DNA of 64,000 nt from DATKKG01 sp035543015. Lineage in GTDB: Archaea > Thermoproteota > Nitrososphaeria > Conexivisphaerales > DTJL01. The notes beneath the pieces are model-generated. The model did not search any database and had not been told where the DNA came from. It saw only the letters and a list, made by a program, of their open reading frames with translations. The stretch spans positions 12,679 through 76,678 of the forward strand of contig DATKKG010000040.1 in the NCBI GenBank assembly GCA_035543015.1. The letters are read 5' to 3'. A program made the position numbers and the translations under genes. This document shows, piece after piece, positions 18,151-26,350 of this stretch (position 1 is its first letter; each line of letters begins with the position of its first letter).

Positions 18151-18174
18151 CCCCTCGCTCTCGGGTGGAAGCGT

Positions 18175-19014
18175 CTAGGCGTCCATTCCAAGGAGGTGGC
18201 AGCTTACGTCCCAGAGGCGCCTAGCTGTCTCCATGTCATGCGACCTGGACGAGCTCCTCGATTCCTTCCTGTTCGCAAAGTACCTCCCAGTCACTCCCTG
18301 GAGGCTCGGGTCCGAGGCTACCATTATGGTGGTCTCGGCGGCCTTCTCCGGGCGCGTCTCGAAGACGGAGGCGATCGCCAGGCCGAACGAGAGCCAGTCC
18401 CGCTTCCCTCTCCCCCAACGCGAAGCGACGCTACCCGGATGGACGCAGTTCACGTCGACGCCCGTTCCAGCGAGGCGCCGGGCCAGCTCGTAGGTGAAGA
18501 GCACCTGGGCCAGCTTCGACTGGCCGTAGGACTTGAAGGCGCTGTACCCTCGAGAGCACTGGAGGTCATCGAAGTGGATGCTGCCACGGAAGTGGGCCCT
18601 GGAGCTCACGTTGACTATCCTGGAGGGAGAGCTCTGCTCCACCCTGTCGAGCAGGAGACGTGTGAGGAGGAAATGCGACAGGTAGTTCACCTGGAACGTG
18701 GTCTCGAAGCCGTCGACCGTGACCGAGCGTTTCGTCAGTATCACTCCGGCGTTGTTGATGAGGACGTCCAGGCGCCGGTGCGTGTCGAGGAACTCGGCAG
18801 CCAGCCTGCGCACCGAAGACAGGTCCGCCAAGTCCAGCATCATCAGCTCGACGGAGGAGCTGCCGCTCCTCAGGCGGACGTCCGCGAGGGCCGCCTCGCC
18901 CTTCTGACGGTTCCGGCAGGCCATCACCACAGCGAATCCCTTCCTGGCGAGGCCGACGGCCGTCTCCTTGCCTATGCCGGAGTTGGCCCCCGTAATGAGG
19001 GACAGCTTCTCCAT
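18175..19014 (-). CDS. Short-chain dehydrogenase/reductase
   Basis: 279 residues. Rossmann nucleotide motif TGANSGIGKE (8-17), NNAG (87-90), catalytic Ser in VNVSSRA, and Y163/K167 in SYGQSK. R34 after the second strand (ACRNRQKG) favours NADP(H). Composition is close to retinol-dehydrogenase/protochlorophyllide-reductase-like SDRs; substrate unknown. ATG start with box A GCTTTAAGC on the minus strand at 19040-19048, leaderless spacing. It precedes nothing obviously related. Confidence 0.93.
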   Translation of the reverse strand: MEKLSLITGANSGIGKETAVGLARKGFAVVMACRNRQKGEAALADVRLRSGSSSVELMMLDLADLSSVRRLAAEFLDTHRRLDVLINNAGVILTKRSVTVDGFETTFQVNYLSHFLLTRLLLDRVEQSSPSRIVNVSSRAHFRGSIHFDDLQCSRGYSAFKSYGQSKLAQVLFTYELARRLAGTGVDVNCVHPGSVASRWGRGKRDWLSFGLAIASVFETRPEKAAETTIMVASDPSLQGVTGRYFANRKESRSSSRSHDMETARRLWDVSCHLLGMDA

Positions 19015-19103
19015 ATGGCAGGTCGGGGTCCGAGCCCTGGCTTAAAGCCTTCCGGGAGGAGCAGGGTCGGTTCCTTGAGACCGGACCAAAAGGGCGGCAT
19101 CCG

Positions 19104-19436
19104 TCAGGCGGCCTGGGGTGCCAGCTCCCTCAACAGGGCCTCCACGGCCCTGCGAGTGAAGGCCACTCCCTCCGTGCGGCCGGTCAAGACGTGCTTGATC
19201 GTGCCGTCGGGATACTCCAAGAAGACCTGGGGGATGATGTAGTCCTCGGACCAGTCGCCGTACCTCCTCACCAGTTCGTCGGCTTCGGCCTCCCTTTCTG
19301 TGTCGATGTCGTAGAGGACGCAGGGGATGCCCAGCCGGGCGGCCGCCTTCTTCATGGGGTCGACGGTCGTCGGCACGCAGTGGGGGCACCATGCCGCGTA
19401 CACGACGTGGATGGCCTTGATGGGCGGATAAGCCAT
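19104..19436 (-). CDS. Thioredoxin/glutaredoxin-fold protein with CPHC motif
   Basis: 110 residues. Redox motif CPHC (C17, C20) after the first beta strand (IHVVYAAW) and a cis-Pro region at IIPQVFLEY. Thioredoxin-like fold of minimal size, probably a cytosolic disulfide reductase or thiol-disulfide exchange partner. ATG 19436 with box A CCTAAATAC on the minus strand (19466-19474). CPHC resembles DsbA-like motifs, but there is no signal peptide. Confidence 0.88.
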   Translation of the reverse strand: MAYPPIKAIHVVYAAWCPHCVPTTVDPMKKAAARLGIPCVLYDIDTEREAEADELVRRYGDWSEDYIIPQVFLEYPDGTIKHVLTGRTEGVAFTRRAVEALLRELAPQAA

Positions 19437-19492
19437 GGCCCGACAGCCGGTCAGGAGGGGTCCCGGTATTTAGGCTATGCCCGGCGGCGGGC

Positions 19493-20338
19493 CTAGAGGG
19501 AGGAGACGACGTCCTTCGCGATGGTCTCGAGTTCCCCGAGAAAGCCCTCGTTCGCTCCCCGAGGCTGGCCGAGGATGAAGTAGTTCATCCCTGCGGCGAT
19601 GTACCTGTCGACGTCGGACCTGAGGGTCTTCACGTCGGTGGCGCCGATGAGGATGGAGAAGACGAAGTCCTTCGGGGGCGCCTCCCTCCTGCGGAGCTCC
19701 CCTTCGATGATGCCCTTCATCTGCCTGTAGCCGTCCGGCGAGACGTCGGCCGAGGAGGCCCACCTGGGCCCTACGGGTATCCAGCCCCGCCCGAACCTGC
19801 CCGCCAGCCCGAGGTGGAAGGGGGCCATGGCCCCGAACCATATCGGCGGATAGGGCTTCTGGATGGGCTTTGGCTCCACGACGGCCCCCTTGACGGTGAG
19901 GAACCTGCCTGAGAAGTCCACGGGCTCCCCGCTCGTCCAGAGCAGGGTCATGAGCTCGAGCGCTTCCTTCGTCATCGCCGCCCTCTCGGGCAGGCTTCTC
20001 CACGTAGAGAACGCTTCGAACTCGGCCCGGTTCCATCCGAGCCCAGACCCCAGTATCATCCGGCCGCCGGAGAGCACGTCGGCCGTGGCGAGCATCTTGG
20101 CCATCAGGGGAGGGTGCCTGAAAGGGATCGGGGTCACGCAGGTCCCCAGGCGGATGGTCGACGTCTTGGCGGCCAGGTAGGGAAGCAGCGTCCACGCGTC
20201 GACGTTGCTGTTACCTGATGAGAGCATGAAATGGTCGGTGACAAGGAACGAGTCGAAGCCCAGCTCCTCAGCCTTGAGCGCCATCTTCTCCAGAAGCCGG
20301 TGGTCGGTCCATCCCTTTGTGGCGAGGCCAGCCTTCAT
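19493..20338 (-). CDS. LLM class flavin/F420-dependent oxidoreductase
   Basis: 281 residues, luciferase-like TIM barrel. Conserved patterns: LEKMALKAEELGFDSFLVTDH near the N-terminus, RLGTCVTPIPFRHPPLMAK, and GRMILGSGLGWNRAEFEAF. In archaea such proteins commonly use coenzyme F420, but cofactor and substrate cannot be told from sequence alone. ATG start with box A GCTTATATC on the minus strand (20366-20374), about 32 nt upstream. Confidence 0.92.
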   Translation of the reverse strand: MKAGLATKGWTDHRLLEKMALKAEELGFDSFLVTDHFMLSSGNSNVDAWTLLPYLAAKTSTIRLGTCVTPIPFRHPPLMAKMLATADVLSGGRMILGSGLGWNRAEFEAFSTWRSLPERAAMTKEALELMTLLWTSGEPVDFSGRFLTVKGAVVEPKPIQKPYPPIWFGAMAPFHLGLAGRFGRGWIPVGPRWASSADVSPDGYRQMKGIIEGELRRREAPPKDFVFSILIGATDVKTLRSDVDRYIAAGMNYFILGQPRGANEGFLGELETIAKDVVSSL

Positions 20339-20397
20339 GTCTGTGGGGTCGACAGATGAAGAAGCGATATAAGCGTTGACGGTCGTCCGGCGTGAGC

Positions 20398-21279
20398 CTA
20401 TGTGAAGTCCTTCCTCTCGAAGAGGATCAGGCCGATGACGGCGGTGATCACGAAGTATCCCAGGAGGATCATCAGCCCTTCAGGGATCGTCACGTTGTAG
20501 GTCGTCAAGCTGATCCGCCCGCCGGGCCCGAAGGTCTGCGTCACTACGTGTGGCGGATAGGCGGGCTTCCCCGTGACCGGGTCCACCACCATCACGTTGC
20601 TTATGATGCCGGCGCCGTAGGTCAGGATGAACCAGGGCTCCACCTTCACCAGGTCGGAGACGAGGAACTCGAGGAAGGAGAACACGAAGAGCAGGAGGAT
20701 GGCCGTGACGAGGATGGAGTACGAAGAGGTCTTGAAGAGGGAGCTGAAGAAGAAGGTGAACCCCATGACGGCGACAAGGTAGACTATGGAGAAGGCGACG
20801 GACTCGAGGAACTCGACGGGCACGCCGGAGGGGAAGTAGTAGAGCCCGTTCGCGATCGTTATCGCCAGGAAGACGGTGAATACGAGCATCGAGGCGGTGA
20901 AGGCGGCGATCCACTTGCCCACGTAGACCGACGACCTGCGGATGGGATTGGGGATAAGGAAGTAGCCGGTCCTGTTCTGGAACTCGGACGCGATGGCGTC
21001 CCCTCCGAAGAAGATGCCCGAGAGTATCACGATGAAGGTGACGACGCGACCCCACCAGTTCGAATAGAAGGTGAGGGCCCCGCTCTTCAGGAAGCTGTCG
21101 GGCCTGTAGTAGCCCACTAGGACGGTCAGAAGGGCGCCTATCAGGATCGTGATCAGGAGGAGTATGTAGAACCTCCTCGAGCCGAAGAAGTTCTTGAACT
21201 CGTATTTCGAGATGGTCCAGATCTGCGAAGGGGTGGACGGCACGACGGCGGCGTGAGTTGTCTGTGTCATGGCGATCAC
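20398..21279 (-). CDS. ABC-2 type transporter permease
   Basis: 293 residues. A cytosolic N-terminus ends in WTISKYEFKNFFGSRRFY, the amphipathic coupling-helix region of ABC-2 permeases; about six membrane helices follow, with a large external loop (VDPVTGKPAYPPHVV) between the last two. GTG start overlaps the ATPase stop by 4 bases (GTGA); an in-frame ATG lies three codons later. Forms one exporter with the ATPase at 21276. Substrate unknown. Confidence 0.9.
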   Translation of the reverse strand: MIAMTQTTHAAVVPSTPSQIWTISKYEFKNFFGSRRFYILLLITILIGALLTVLVGYYRPDSFLKSGALTFYSNWWGRVVTFIVILSGIFFGGDAIASEFQNRTGYFLIPNPIRRSSVYVGKWIAAFTASMLVFTVFLAITIANGLYYFPSGVPVEFLESVAFSIVYLVAVMGFTFFFSSLFKTSSYSILVTAILLLFVFSFLEFLVSDLVKVEPWFILTYGAGIISNVMVVDPVTGKPAYPPHVVTQTFGPGGRISLTTYNVTIPEGLMILLGYFVITAVIGLILFERKDFT

Positions 21280-22223
21280 TTTGTGTCCTTGATCAGGTTC
21301 AGGTAGGCATCCTCGAGCGCCAGCGAAGCCTCCTGAAAGCCGATCACTCCGACGTTCATGGCCACCAGGTCGCCGAGAAGCCTTTCCCGGGTCTCGACGC
21401 CACCCTTGATCCCTATCCTGTAGTTGAGAGGGTCGGGGCTGCTGACCGAAGTCACTCCCTGGAGGGTCGATATCCTGTCCATCAGCTTGGCGTCCGAGGG
21501 GCGCGCGAGCGTCACCTCTATGATCTCACCGGAGGAGGCGAAGCGGGAGGAGACGTTGGCGAGGGAGTCGTATACGAGCAGCTTCCCGTGGTCGATCATG
21601 GCCACGTCGTCGCAGATCTCGGTCACCTCGCTGAGCAGGTGGGAGCTCATGAAGATGAGCTTCCCCTTCTTCTTGAGGGACTTGACTATGCCCCTCACCT
21701 CGCTCATCCCTCTGGGGTCCAGCCCGTTGGTGGGCTCGTCGAGTATGACGATGTCGGGGTCGTCCAGGATGGCTGACGCGATGTCGATCCTCTGCTTCAT
21801 CCCTTTTGAGAACTTGCCCACGCGCTTGTCGATCCATTCCTCCATCATGACCTCGGTGATGCTCTCCTCTATCCTCCGCTTCCTTTCGTCCTTGGGGATC
21901 CCCCTCAGTTCGGCCACCATCATGAGGGCCGTCCTCGGGGTGAGGGCGGGGTATATCTCCGGGGTCTCGACGAGGGTCCCGCAGTTGGCAAGGGCCTTCT
22001 TCTTGTCCTTGTGCACGTCGGTGCCGTTGATCAGCGCCCTGCCCTGGCTGGGCCTGATCAGTTCCGTGAAGATCTTGAGGGTCGTCGTCTTGCCCGCCCC
22101 GTTCGGGCCAAGGAACCCGACGCACTTGGAGCCCTCCAGCTTCAGGTTGAGGTTTGACAGGGCCACGAAGGCGCCGTAGCTCTTCGAAAGGCCCACGGCC
22201 TCTATGGAAGCGGAAGCCATCAT
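21276..22223 (-). CDS. ABC transporter ATP-binding protein
   Basis: About 315 residues. Walker A GPNGAGKTT, signature variant FSKGMKQR, Walker B IVILDEP with D-loop NGLDP, switch His in SSHLLSE, and a ~90-residue C-terminal regulatory domain. CcmA/NatA-like partner of the downstream ABC-2 permease. An ATG at 22241 lies only 3-11 bases from box A (GGTTAAAAG on the plus strand, 22244-22252), so ATG 22223 or 22220 must be used. Divergent from the SRPBCC gene. Confidence 0.93.
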   Translation of the reverse strand: MMASASIEAVGLSKSYGAFVALSNLNLKLEGSKCVGFLGPNGAGKTTTLKIFTELIRPSQGRALINGTDVHKDKKKALANCGTLVETPEIYPALTPRTALMMVAELRGIPKDERKRRIEESITEVMMEEWIDKRVGKFSKGMKQRIDIASAILDDPDIVILDEPTNGLDPRGMSEVRGIVKSLKKKGKLIFMSSHLLSEVTEICDDVAMIDHGKLLVYDSLANVSSRFASSGEIIEVTLARPSDAKLMDRISTLQGVTSVSSPDPLNYRIGIKGGVETRERLLGDLVAMNVGVIGFQEASLALEDAYLNLIKDTK

Positions 22224-22243
22224 CAGGCACTCCGATGCCATCG

Positions 22244-22252
22244 GGTTAAAAG
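22244..22252 (-). promoter_or_regulatory. Box A promoter of the ABC ATPase-permease operon
   Basis: CTTTTAACC on the minus strand, centred 25-28 nt before ATG 22223/22220. It rules out the ATG at 22241. Confidence 0.6.
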
Positions 22253-22348
22253 TGTTAGCCCGTTCGCGAGCCGGTGGCTCTAAGGGCCGTGGGCCGTGAA
22301 TCGCCTGAACCGCTTAAATCGCGCGACGCGAAGCCAGAAGCCGCCGTG

Positions 22349-22789
22349 ATGTTCGAAGAGGCCAGGGAGTTCGCCGGAGATCGCGAGGCCCTATGGAGGA
22401 GGGCATCGAAGGTCGAGGATGTGCCCAGGTACTGGCACGGCACGAAGGAGCTCACTGCCGTCTCCAAGGAGGGATCTGTCACGAAGGCGAAGGTCCGGTT
22501 CGCTTTCGGCGGCTCGGGCACGGCCGAGTACGAGGTCCGCGAGACGGAAAGGAAGTTGGTGATCCGCTACGTCTCCGGCCCGTTCGTGGGGACCCAGGAG
22601 GTCTGGATCGACATGGCCGGGATAGCCACGAAGTGGGACGTCCGGTTCCGCGGGATCTTCAGGATAGCTTCAGGGTGGAACGAAGATCACTTCAGAGAGG
22701 GATCGAAGCATGCCCTTGAGAGGCTGTGCGAGGGCCTGGATGCCCGGAGCCCGGGCCCAGGGGACCGAGCGGCCCCTCGCGAAGGTTGA
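22349..22789 (+). CDS. SRPBCC (START-like) family protein
   Basis: 146 residues. The pattern FAGDREALWRRASKVEDVPRYW, followed by alternating strands and a final long helix (HFREGSKHALERLCEGL), is that of SRPBCC/polyketide-cyclase-like hydrophobic-ligand binding proteins. Ligand unknown. A longer frame begins at 22274, but box A CGCTTAAATC (22311-22320) places the start at ATG 22349 or GTG 22346. The C-terminal tail is Pro/Arg-rich and may be disordered. Confidence 0.78.
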   Translation: MFEEAREFAGDREALWRRASKVEDVPRYWHGTKELTAVSKEGSVTKAKVRFAFGGSGTAEYEVRETERKLVIRYVSGPFVGTQEVWIDMAGIATKWDVRFRGIFRIASGWNEDHFREGSKHALERLCEGLDARSPGPGDRAAPREG

Positions 22790-22830
22790 TGCCCCGTCCG
22801 CTCCGTCTCGTTGTGTAAACATGGTCGTAA

Positions 22831-22847
22831 GCTTAAACATTTAAGTA
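22831..22847 (+). promoter_or_regulatory. Tandem box A elements of the double-cubane operon
   Basis: Two overlapping boxes, GCTTAAACA (22831-22839) and ATTTAAGTA (22839-22847), centred 38 and 30 nt before GTG 22873, in the most AT-rich stretch nearby. Confidence 0.6.
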
Positions 22848-22872
22848 AGTGGAAACGATTAATGATAAGTAA

Positions 22873-24171
22873 GTGTTGGGATTGACCGACCAGCGATATG
22901 TAAACATGTGGACGGAGCTGGGCCTGAACCTGCAGAAGCACGACATTCTGCTGGGGGCCCTTGGACAGATCTATGGCGACCTGTTCATGACGCAGAAGAA
23001 CAGGCCAGAGGGGATGAAGTACTTCGACTTTGTTATGTCGGAGGTTCATGGGCTCAGGATCAAGGAGATCGTGGACAAGAAGAAGGAAGGCAAGAAGGTC
23101 ATCGGCGCGTTCTGCCTCTACGTCCCCGAGGAGCTGGTGTACGCCTCCGGCTCCACGATGGTTGGCCTGTGCGGCGGCGCCGACTTCTCGATTCCGGACG
23201 CGGAGACCGTCCTCCCGAGGAACATGTGCCCCCTGATCAAGTCGTTCTATGGATTCAAGGTGGGAGGGACATGCCCCTACTTCCAGTCGTGCGACATGGT
23301 CGTCGGCGAGACCACCTGTGACGGGAAGAAGAAGACGTACGAGCTGCTCAACGACCTGGTGCCAACATACGTGATGGAGATCCCCCACAAGAACGACACG
23401 CCCCAGGCCAAGCAACTGTGGCTGACGGAAGTCAAGCTGTTCAAGAGCAAGATGGAGGCCCTCACCGGGAAGACCATCGAGAAGGACGCCGTCAAGGAGG
23501 CCATCAGGCTGATCAACGCCAAGCGGGCCGCGATGAAGAGGGTCAGCGAAACGCGCAAGGCTTCGCCTCCGCCGATAAGCGGCCTTGACGGCCTCCTGGT
23601 GAACCAGGTGAGCTTCTACGACGACGTCCCAAGGTTCACCCAGAAGGTCAACGAGCTGGCGGACGAGCTGGAGAAGCGCAACAGGGAAGGCAACGGCGTC
23701 GGCGACCCGAGCAGGCCGAGGCTGATGTTCTCGGGATGCCCGATGGCCATCCCCAACTGGAAGCTGCACTCCATAATCGAGTCCATGGGAGTGCCCGTCG
23801 TGGCCGAGGAGAGCTGCATAGGCTCCCGCTACTTCACGGACCCGGTCCAGCCAAAGGGCGACTCCATGGAGAGCCTCCTTGAGGCGATAGTCGACAAGTA
23901 CTCCAAGATCTCCTGCGCCTGCTTCACGCCGAACCAGCAGAGGATCACGAACGTCGTGGAGATGGCGCACGACTTCAAGGCCAGCGGCGTCATCTACAAC
24001 GTCCTCCAGTACTGCCAGACATACAACGTAGAGGCGATACGGGTCGAGAGGGCGCTCAAGGCGGCCGGAATGCCGATGCTGAAGATCGAGACCGACTACG
24101 GCTCCGAGGACGTGGAGCAGATCAGGACGAGGGTCGAAGCGTTCACAGAGATGCTCCGCCCTTCCCGATGA
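22873..24171 (+). CDS. HgdB-like double-cubane cluster protein / 2-hydroxyacyl-CoA dehydratase subunit family
   Basis: 432 residues, single polypeptide of the HgdB/BcrB superfamily. Eleven cysteines (81, 100, 119, 134, 140, 149, 289, 315, 348, 350, 381). Many sit in family blocks: VPEELVYASG, LPRNMCPLIKS, CPYFQSCD, VGETTCDGKKK and FSGCP. This pattern is closest to YjiM-type proteins, whose studied members (DCCP, Carboxydothermus) hold an [8Fe9S] double-cubane cluster, rather than the two-subunit dehydratases. No HgdA-type second subunit is adjacent. GTG start. The activase follows after 4 bases, so it probably receives electrons from it. Confidence 0.88.
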   Translation: MLGLTDQRYVNMWTELGLNLQKHDILLGALGQIYGDLFMTQKNRPEGMKYFDFVMSEVHGLRIKEIVDKKKEGKKVIGAFCLYVPEELVYASGSTMVGLCGGADFSIPDAETVLPRNMCPLIKSFYGFKVGGTCPYFQSCDMVVGETTCDGKKKTYELLNDLVPTYVMEIPHKNDTPQAKQLWLTEVKLFKSKMEALTGKTIEKDAVKEAIRLINAKRAAMKRVSETRKASPPPISGLDGLLVNQVSFYDDVPRFTQKVNELADELEKRNREGNGVGDPSRPRLMFSGCPMAIPNWKLHSIIESMGVPVVAEESCIGSRYFTDPVQPKGDSMESLLEAIVDKYSKISCACFTPNQQRITNVVEMAHDFKASGVIYNVLQYCQTYNVEAIRVERALKAAGMPMLKIETDYGSEDVEQIRTRVEAFTEMLRPSR

Positions 24172-24175
24172 AAGG

Positions 24176-24994
24176 GTGAGTCGCATGGCCGTGGCGGGAG
24201 TGGACGTGGGCGCGGTGGCGACGAAGGTCGTCATCATGACCGGCGGCAGGGCAGTGGCATCTCACGTCCTCCCCTCCGGCTTTGACGGGAACGGCGCCGC
24301 AAAGCGGGGGCTGAGGCTCGCCCTGGCAAAGGCCCAGATCGCGCGGAACGATCTGGGTTACATCGTCTCCACGGGCTACGGCAGGAGGGGCTTCAGCGAG
24401 GCTGGCAGGGCGGTCACCGAAATCACGGCCCATGCCGAAGGGGCGAGGGCCATCTTTCCCGAGGCGAGGACCGTGGTCGACATCGGAGGGCAGGACAGCA
24501 AGGCCATAAGCCTCAACGAAAGCGGCCAGGTGTCAAACTTCATGATGAACGACAAGTGCGCCGCGGGAACGGGCAGGTTCATCGAGGTGATGGCCCGCGT
24601 CCTGCATCTGAGCATAGGCAGGATGGGTGAGATGGCCCTGCTGAGCACCAGCCCCGCCAAGATCAACAGCATGTGCACGGTCTTCTCCGAAACGGAGGTG
24701 ATCTCCCTCCTGACGAACGGCAGGAGCCGGGAGGACGTTGCCGCGGGCCTCTGCGAGTCGATAGCGAGGAGGGTCTCTTCGATGGTCAAGTACGTGGGGG
24801 TCCGGGAGAGGGTCGTGTTCTCCGGCGGAGTGGCCAAGAACGTCGGGATGGTGGCAGCGCTGGAGAAGGAGCTGGGGACGAAGATGCTCATTCCGCCCGA
24901 ACCCCAGATAGTCGGAGCCCTGGGGGCAGCCATACTCGCGGAGAGGGTGATGGGGGAAGGGACGAAAGCCGTTCCCATCCCCGAAGCAAAGTAG
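24176..24994 (+). CDS. ATP-dependent activase/reductase of the HgdC/YjiL type
   Basis: 272 residues, ASKHA-fold ATPase. Phosphate-1 motif GVDVGAVATK, DIGGQDSK, and both cluster cysteines (NDKCAAGTGRF and NSMCTVFSE), which in the known homodimers coordinate one [4Fe4S] cluster between subunits. C-terminal adenosine loop FSGGVAKN. Uses ATP hydrolysis to push one electron at very low potential into the partner at 22873. GTG 24176; an in-frame ATG follows at 24185. Operon with its neighbours on both sides. Confidence 0.93.
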   Translation: MSRMAVAGVDVGAVATKVVIMTGGRAVASHVLPSGFDGNGAAKRGLRLALAKAQIARNDLGYIVSTGYGRRGFSEAGRAVTEITAHAEGARAIFPEARTVVDIGGQDSKAISLNESGQVSNFMMNDKCAAGTGRFIEVMARVLHLSIGRMGEMALLSTSPAKINSMCTVFSETEVISLLTNGRSREDVAAGLCESIARRVSSMVKYVGVRERVVFSGGVAKNVGMVAALEKELGTKMLIPPEPQIVGALGAAILAERVMGEGTKAVPIPEAK

Positions 24995-24999
24995 ATGCC

Positions 25000-25251
25000 G
25001 TGGGGGACCCTGGGGGAGAGCTGGGCTTGCAGTGCAGGGGATGCGGAGGGCTCATGCGGGTCAGCGGAAACACCTCATGCAGCGGAGAGATCGAATACTA
25101 CTGCAGGGCCTGCGACCTGGTGGTGATCTACGATACGAAGAGGGCTTCGATCGACGAGGGCAAGAGCGCGGAACACACGGAATCGCTGAGGAAGCTGAGG
25201 GCCCAGATGGCGGCTGAGACGGCGGCCAAGAACTCGTCGCCGCATGGGTAG
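25000..25251 (+). CDS. Small zinc-ribbon protein of the double-cubane operon
   Basis: 83 residues. Two Cys pairs (CRGCGG and CRACD, separated by about 20 residues with one further Cys) form a probable zinc ribbon or rubredoxin-like knuckle. The C-terminal half is a charged helix. GTG start only 6 bases after the activase stop, so it is the third gene of the operon. Could be an electron carrier, a metallochaperone or a regulator; none is demonstrated. The frame continues upstream inside the activase gene without biological meaning. Confidence 0.7.
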   Translation: MGDPGGELGLQCRGCGGLMRVSGNTSCSGEIEYYCRACDLVVIYDTKRASIDEGKSAEHTESLRKLRAQMAAETAAKNSSPHG

Positions 25252-25448
25252 CCGACGGCGAGGACCCCCGTGCCAAGGCTTTTCGGGGTGAGCATGGGCG
25301 TGAGGTTGCCTGGCCCGAAGGGCTGCGCGACGAGGATCGCCATCGGCATCGGCACCTTGGCTTTCATTCCTTGCCCATGGGTGTGCAGGGCCAGGTGTGT
25401 TTCAGTGCCAATCCGGACCGGAGGGGAAAGAGAGGGCCGGCTGTCCGC

Positions 25449-26252
25449 CTAGCCGAAGCCCGAGAGGATGCTTGTGATTCCGCTGAGTATGGCGAGGATG
25501 CCGAGGGCCGCAACGAGGACCGTGATCCTGCTGCTGGCGGCGACCCTCAGAAGGACCCTGATGAAGACCATGCTGACCAGCATGGCGACCAGGATGGCGA
25601 CCGCGATGACCGGGACGGTGACGGCGCTGACGACGGAGCTGAGGCCGACGTCGGAGAAGAGCACCGAGACCCCGGCCGCACCCACGGAGGCGGGTATCAG
25701 CGCCAGGAAGGAGAGCTTGAACGAATCCTCCGGCTTCAGGCCGAGCAGGAGCATGGCGGACACCGTGACCCCCGACCTGCTCACTCCGGGGAGCGCGGAG
25801 AGCCCCTGCGCGATGCCTATCAGCACGTCGTCCTTCAGGGTGAGGTCCATTATCCCGCGGGACGGGGCCTTTCGGTTCTTCGCGTACCTTATGAGCGCAG
25901 CGTCGGCGAGCAGTACTACGCCGAGGATGACCATCGGCACTCCTATGGCGGGCGTGGTGGCGGTCTCGGAGACGAGGAGGAAGAGGCCTACGCCGACGAG
26001 GCCGGTGATCGTCGTCACGACGAGAAGGAACTTGAGGAGGATCCTTCCCTCCTGGCTTCCGCGGCCGACGAGCGCCTTGAGGACATCGAGGACCTCCCTA
26101 CGGAAATAGAACAGCGCCGCCAGGAAGGTCCCGGCCTCAAGGAACAGGCCGAGGGAGTACGCCTGCTTGAAGTCCAGGCCGAAGAGGTAGGTGGAGACGA
26201 TTATGATCTGGGTCTTGCTGCTGATCGGGAGCCATTCGCTTATCCCCTGCAC
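25449..26252 (-). CDS. uppP: Undecaprenyl-diphosphatase family protein (UppP/BacA-like)
   Basis: 267 residues from the first canonical start, about eight membrane helices. Catalytic motifs QGISEWLPISSKTQ and ALPGVSRSG match the UppP signatures; the enzyme dephosphorylates polyprenyl diphosphate carriers used for glycan assembly. Starting at GTG 26252 would delete the first helix. The same frame upstream encodes the expected LANWLLGVILGLV up to a TGA at 26292-26294. Six codons before this TGA there is an ATG (26312) about 23 nt from box A (26331-26340). So the native start is either CTG 26288 or read-through; see findings. Confidence 0.85.
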   Translation of the reverse strand: MQGISEWLPISSKTQIIIVSTYLFGLDFKQAYSLGLFLEAGTFLAALFYFRREVLDVLKALVGRGSQEGRILLKFLLVVTTITGLVGVGLFLLVSETATTPAIGVPMVILGVVLLADAALIRYAKNRKAPSRGIMDLTLKDDVLIGIAQGLSALPGVSRSGVTVSAMLLLGLKPEDSFKLSFLALIPASVGAAGVSVLFSDVGLSSVVSAVTVPVIAVAILVAMLVSMVFIRVLLRVAASSRITVLVAALGILAILSGITSILSGFG

Positions 26253-26330
26253 CAGGCCGAGGATGACGCCTAGCAGCCAGTTAGCCAGACTTCAACACCA
26301 GCGTGACGACATGAAGGACGAAGGGAGGGC

Positions 26331-26340
26331 GTTTTAAACT
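26331..26340 (-). promoter_or_regulatory. Box A promoter of uppP
   Basis: AGTTTAAAAC on the minus strand. Its centre predicts transcription from about 26309, near the ATG 26312 that is followed by an in-frame TGA. Confidence 0.55.
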
Positions 26341-26350
26341 CGTTGCCCGG

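Noticed and set aside
22687..24237. 516-codon open frame opposite the HgdB-like gene
   Set aside because: Composition (His, Leu, Val, Asp rich) and position are those of an antisense shadow; the plus-strand frame has motif-level support.
26286..26312. Selenocysteine reading of the TGA in uppP
   Set aside because: No SECIS-like element or selenocysteine machinery seen, and UppP has no Cys/Sec at this place; a non-canonical start or mutation is simpler.
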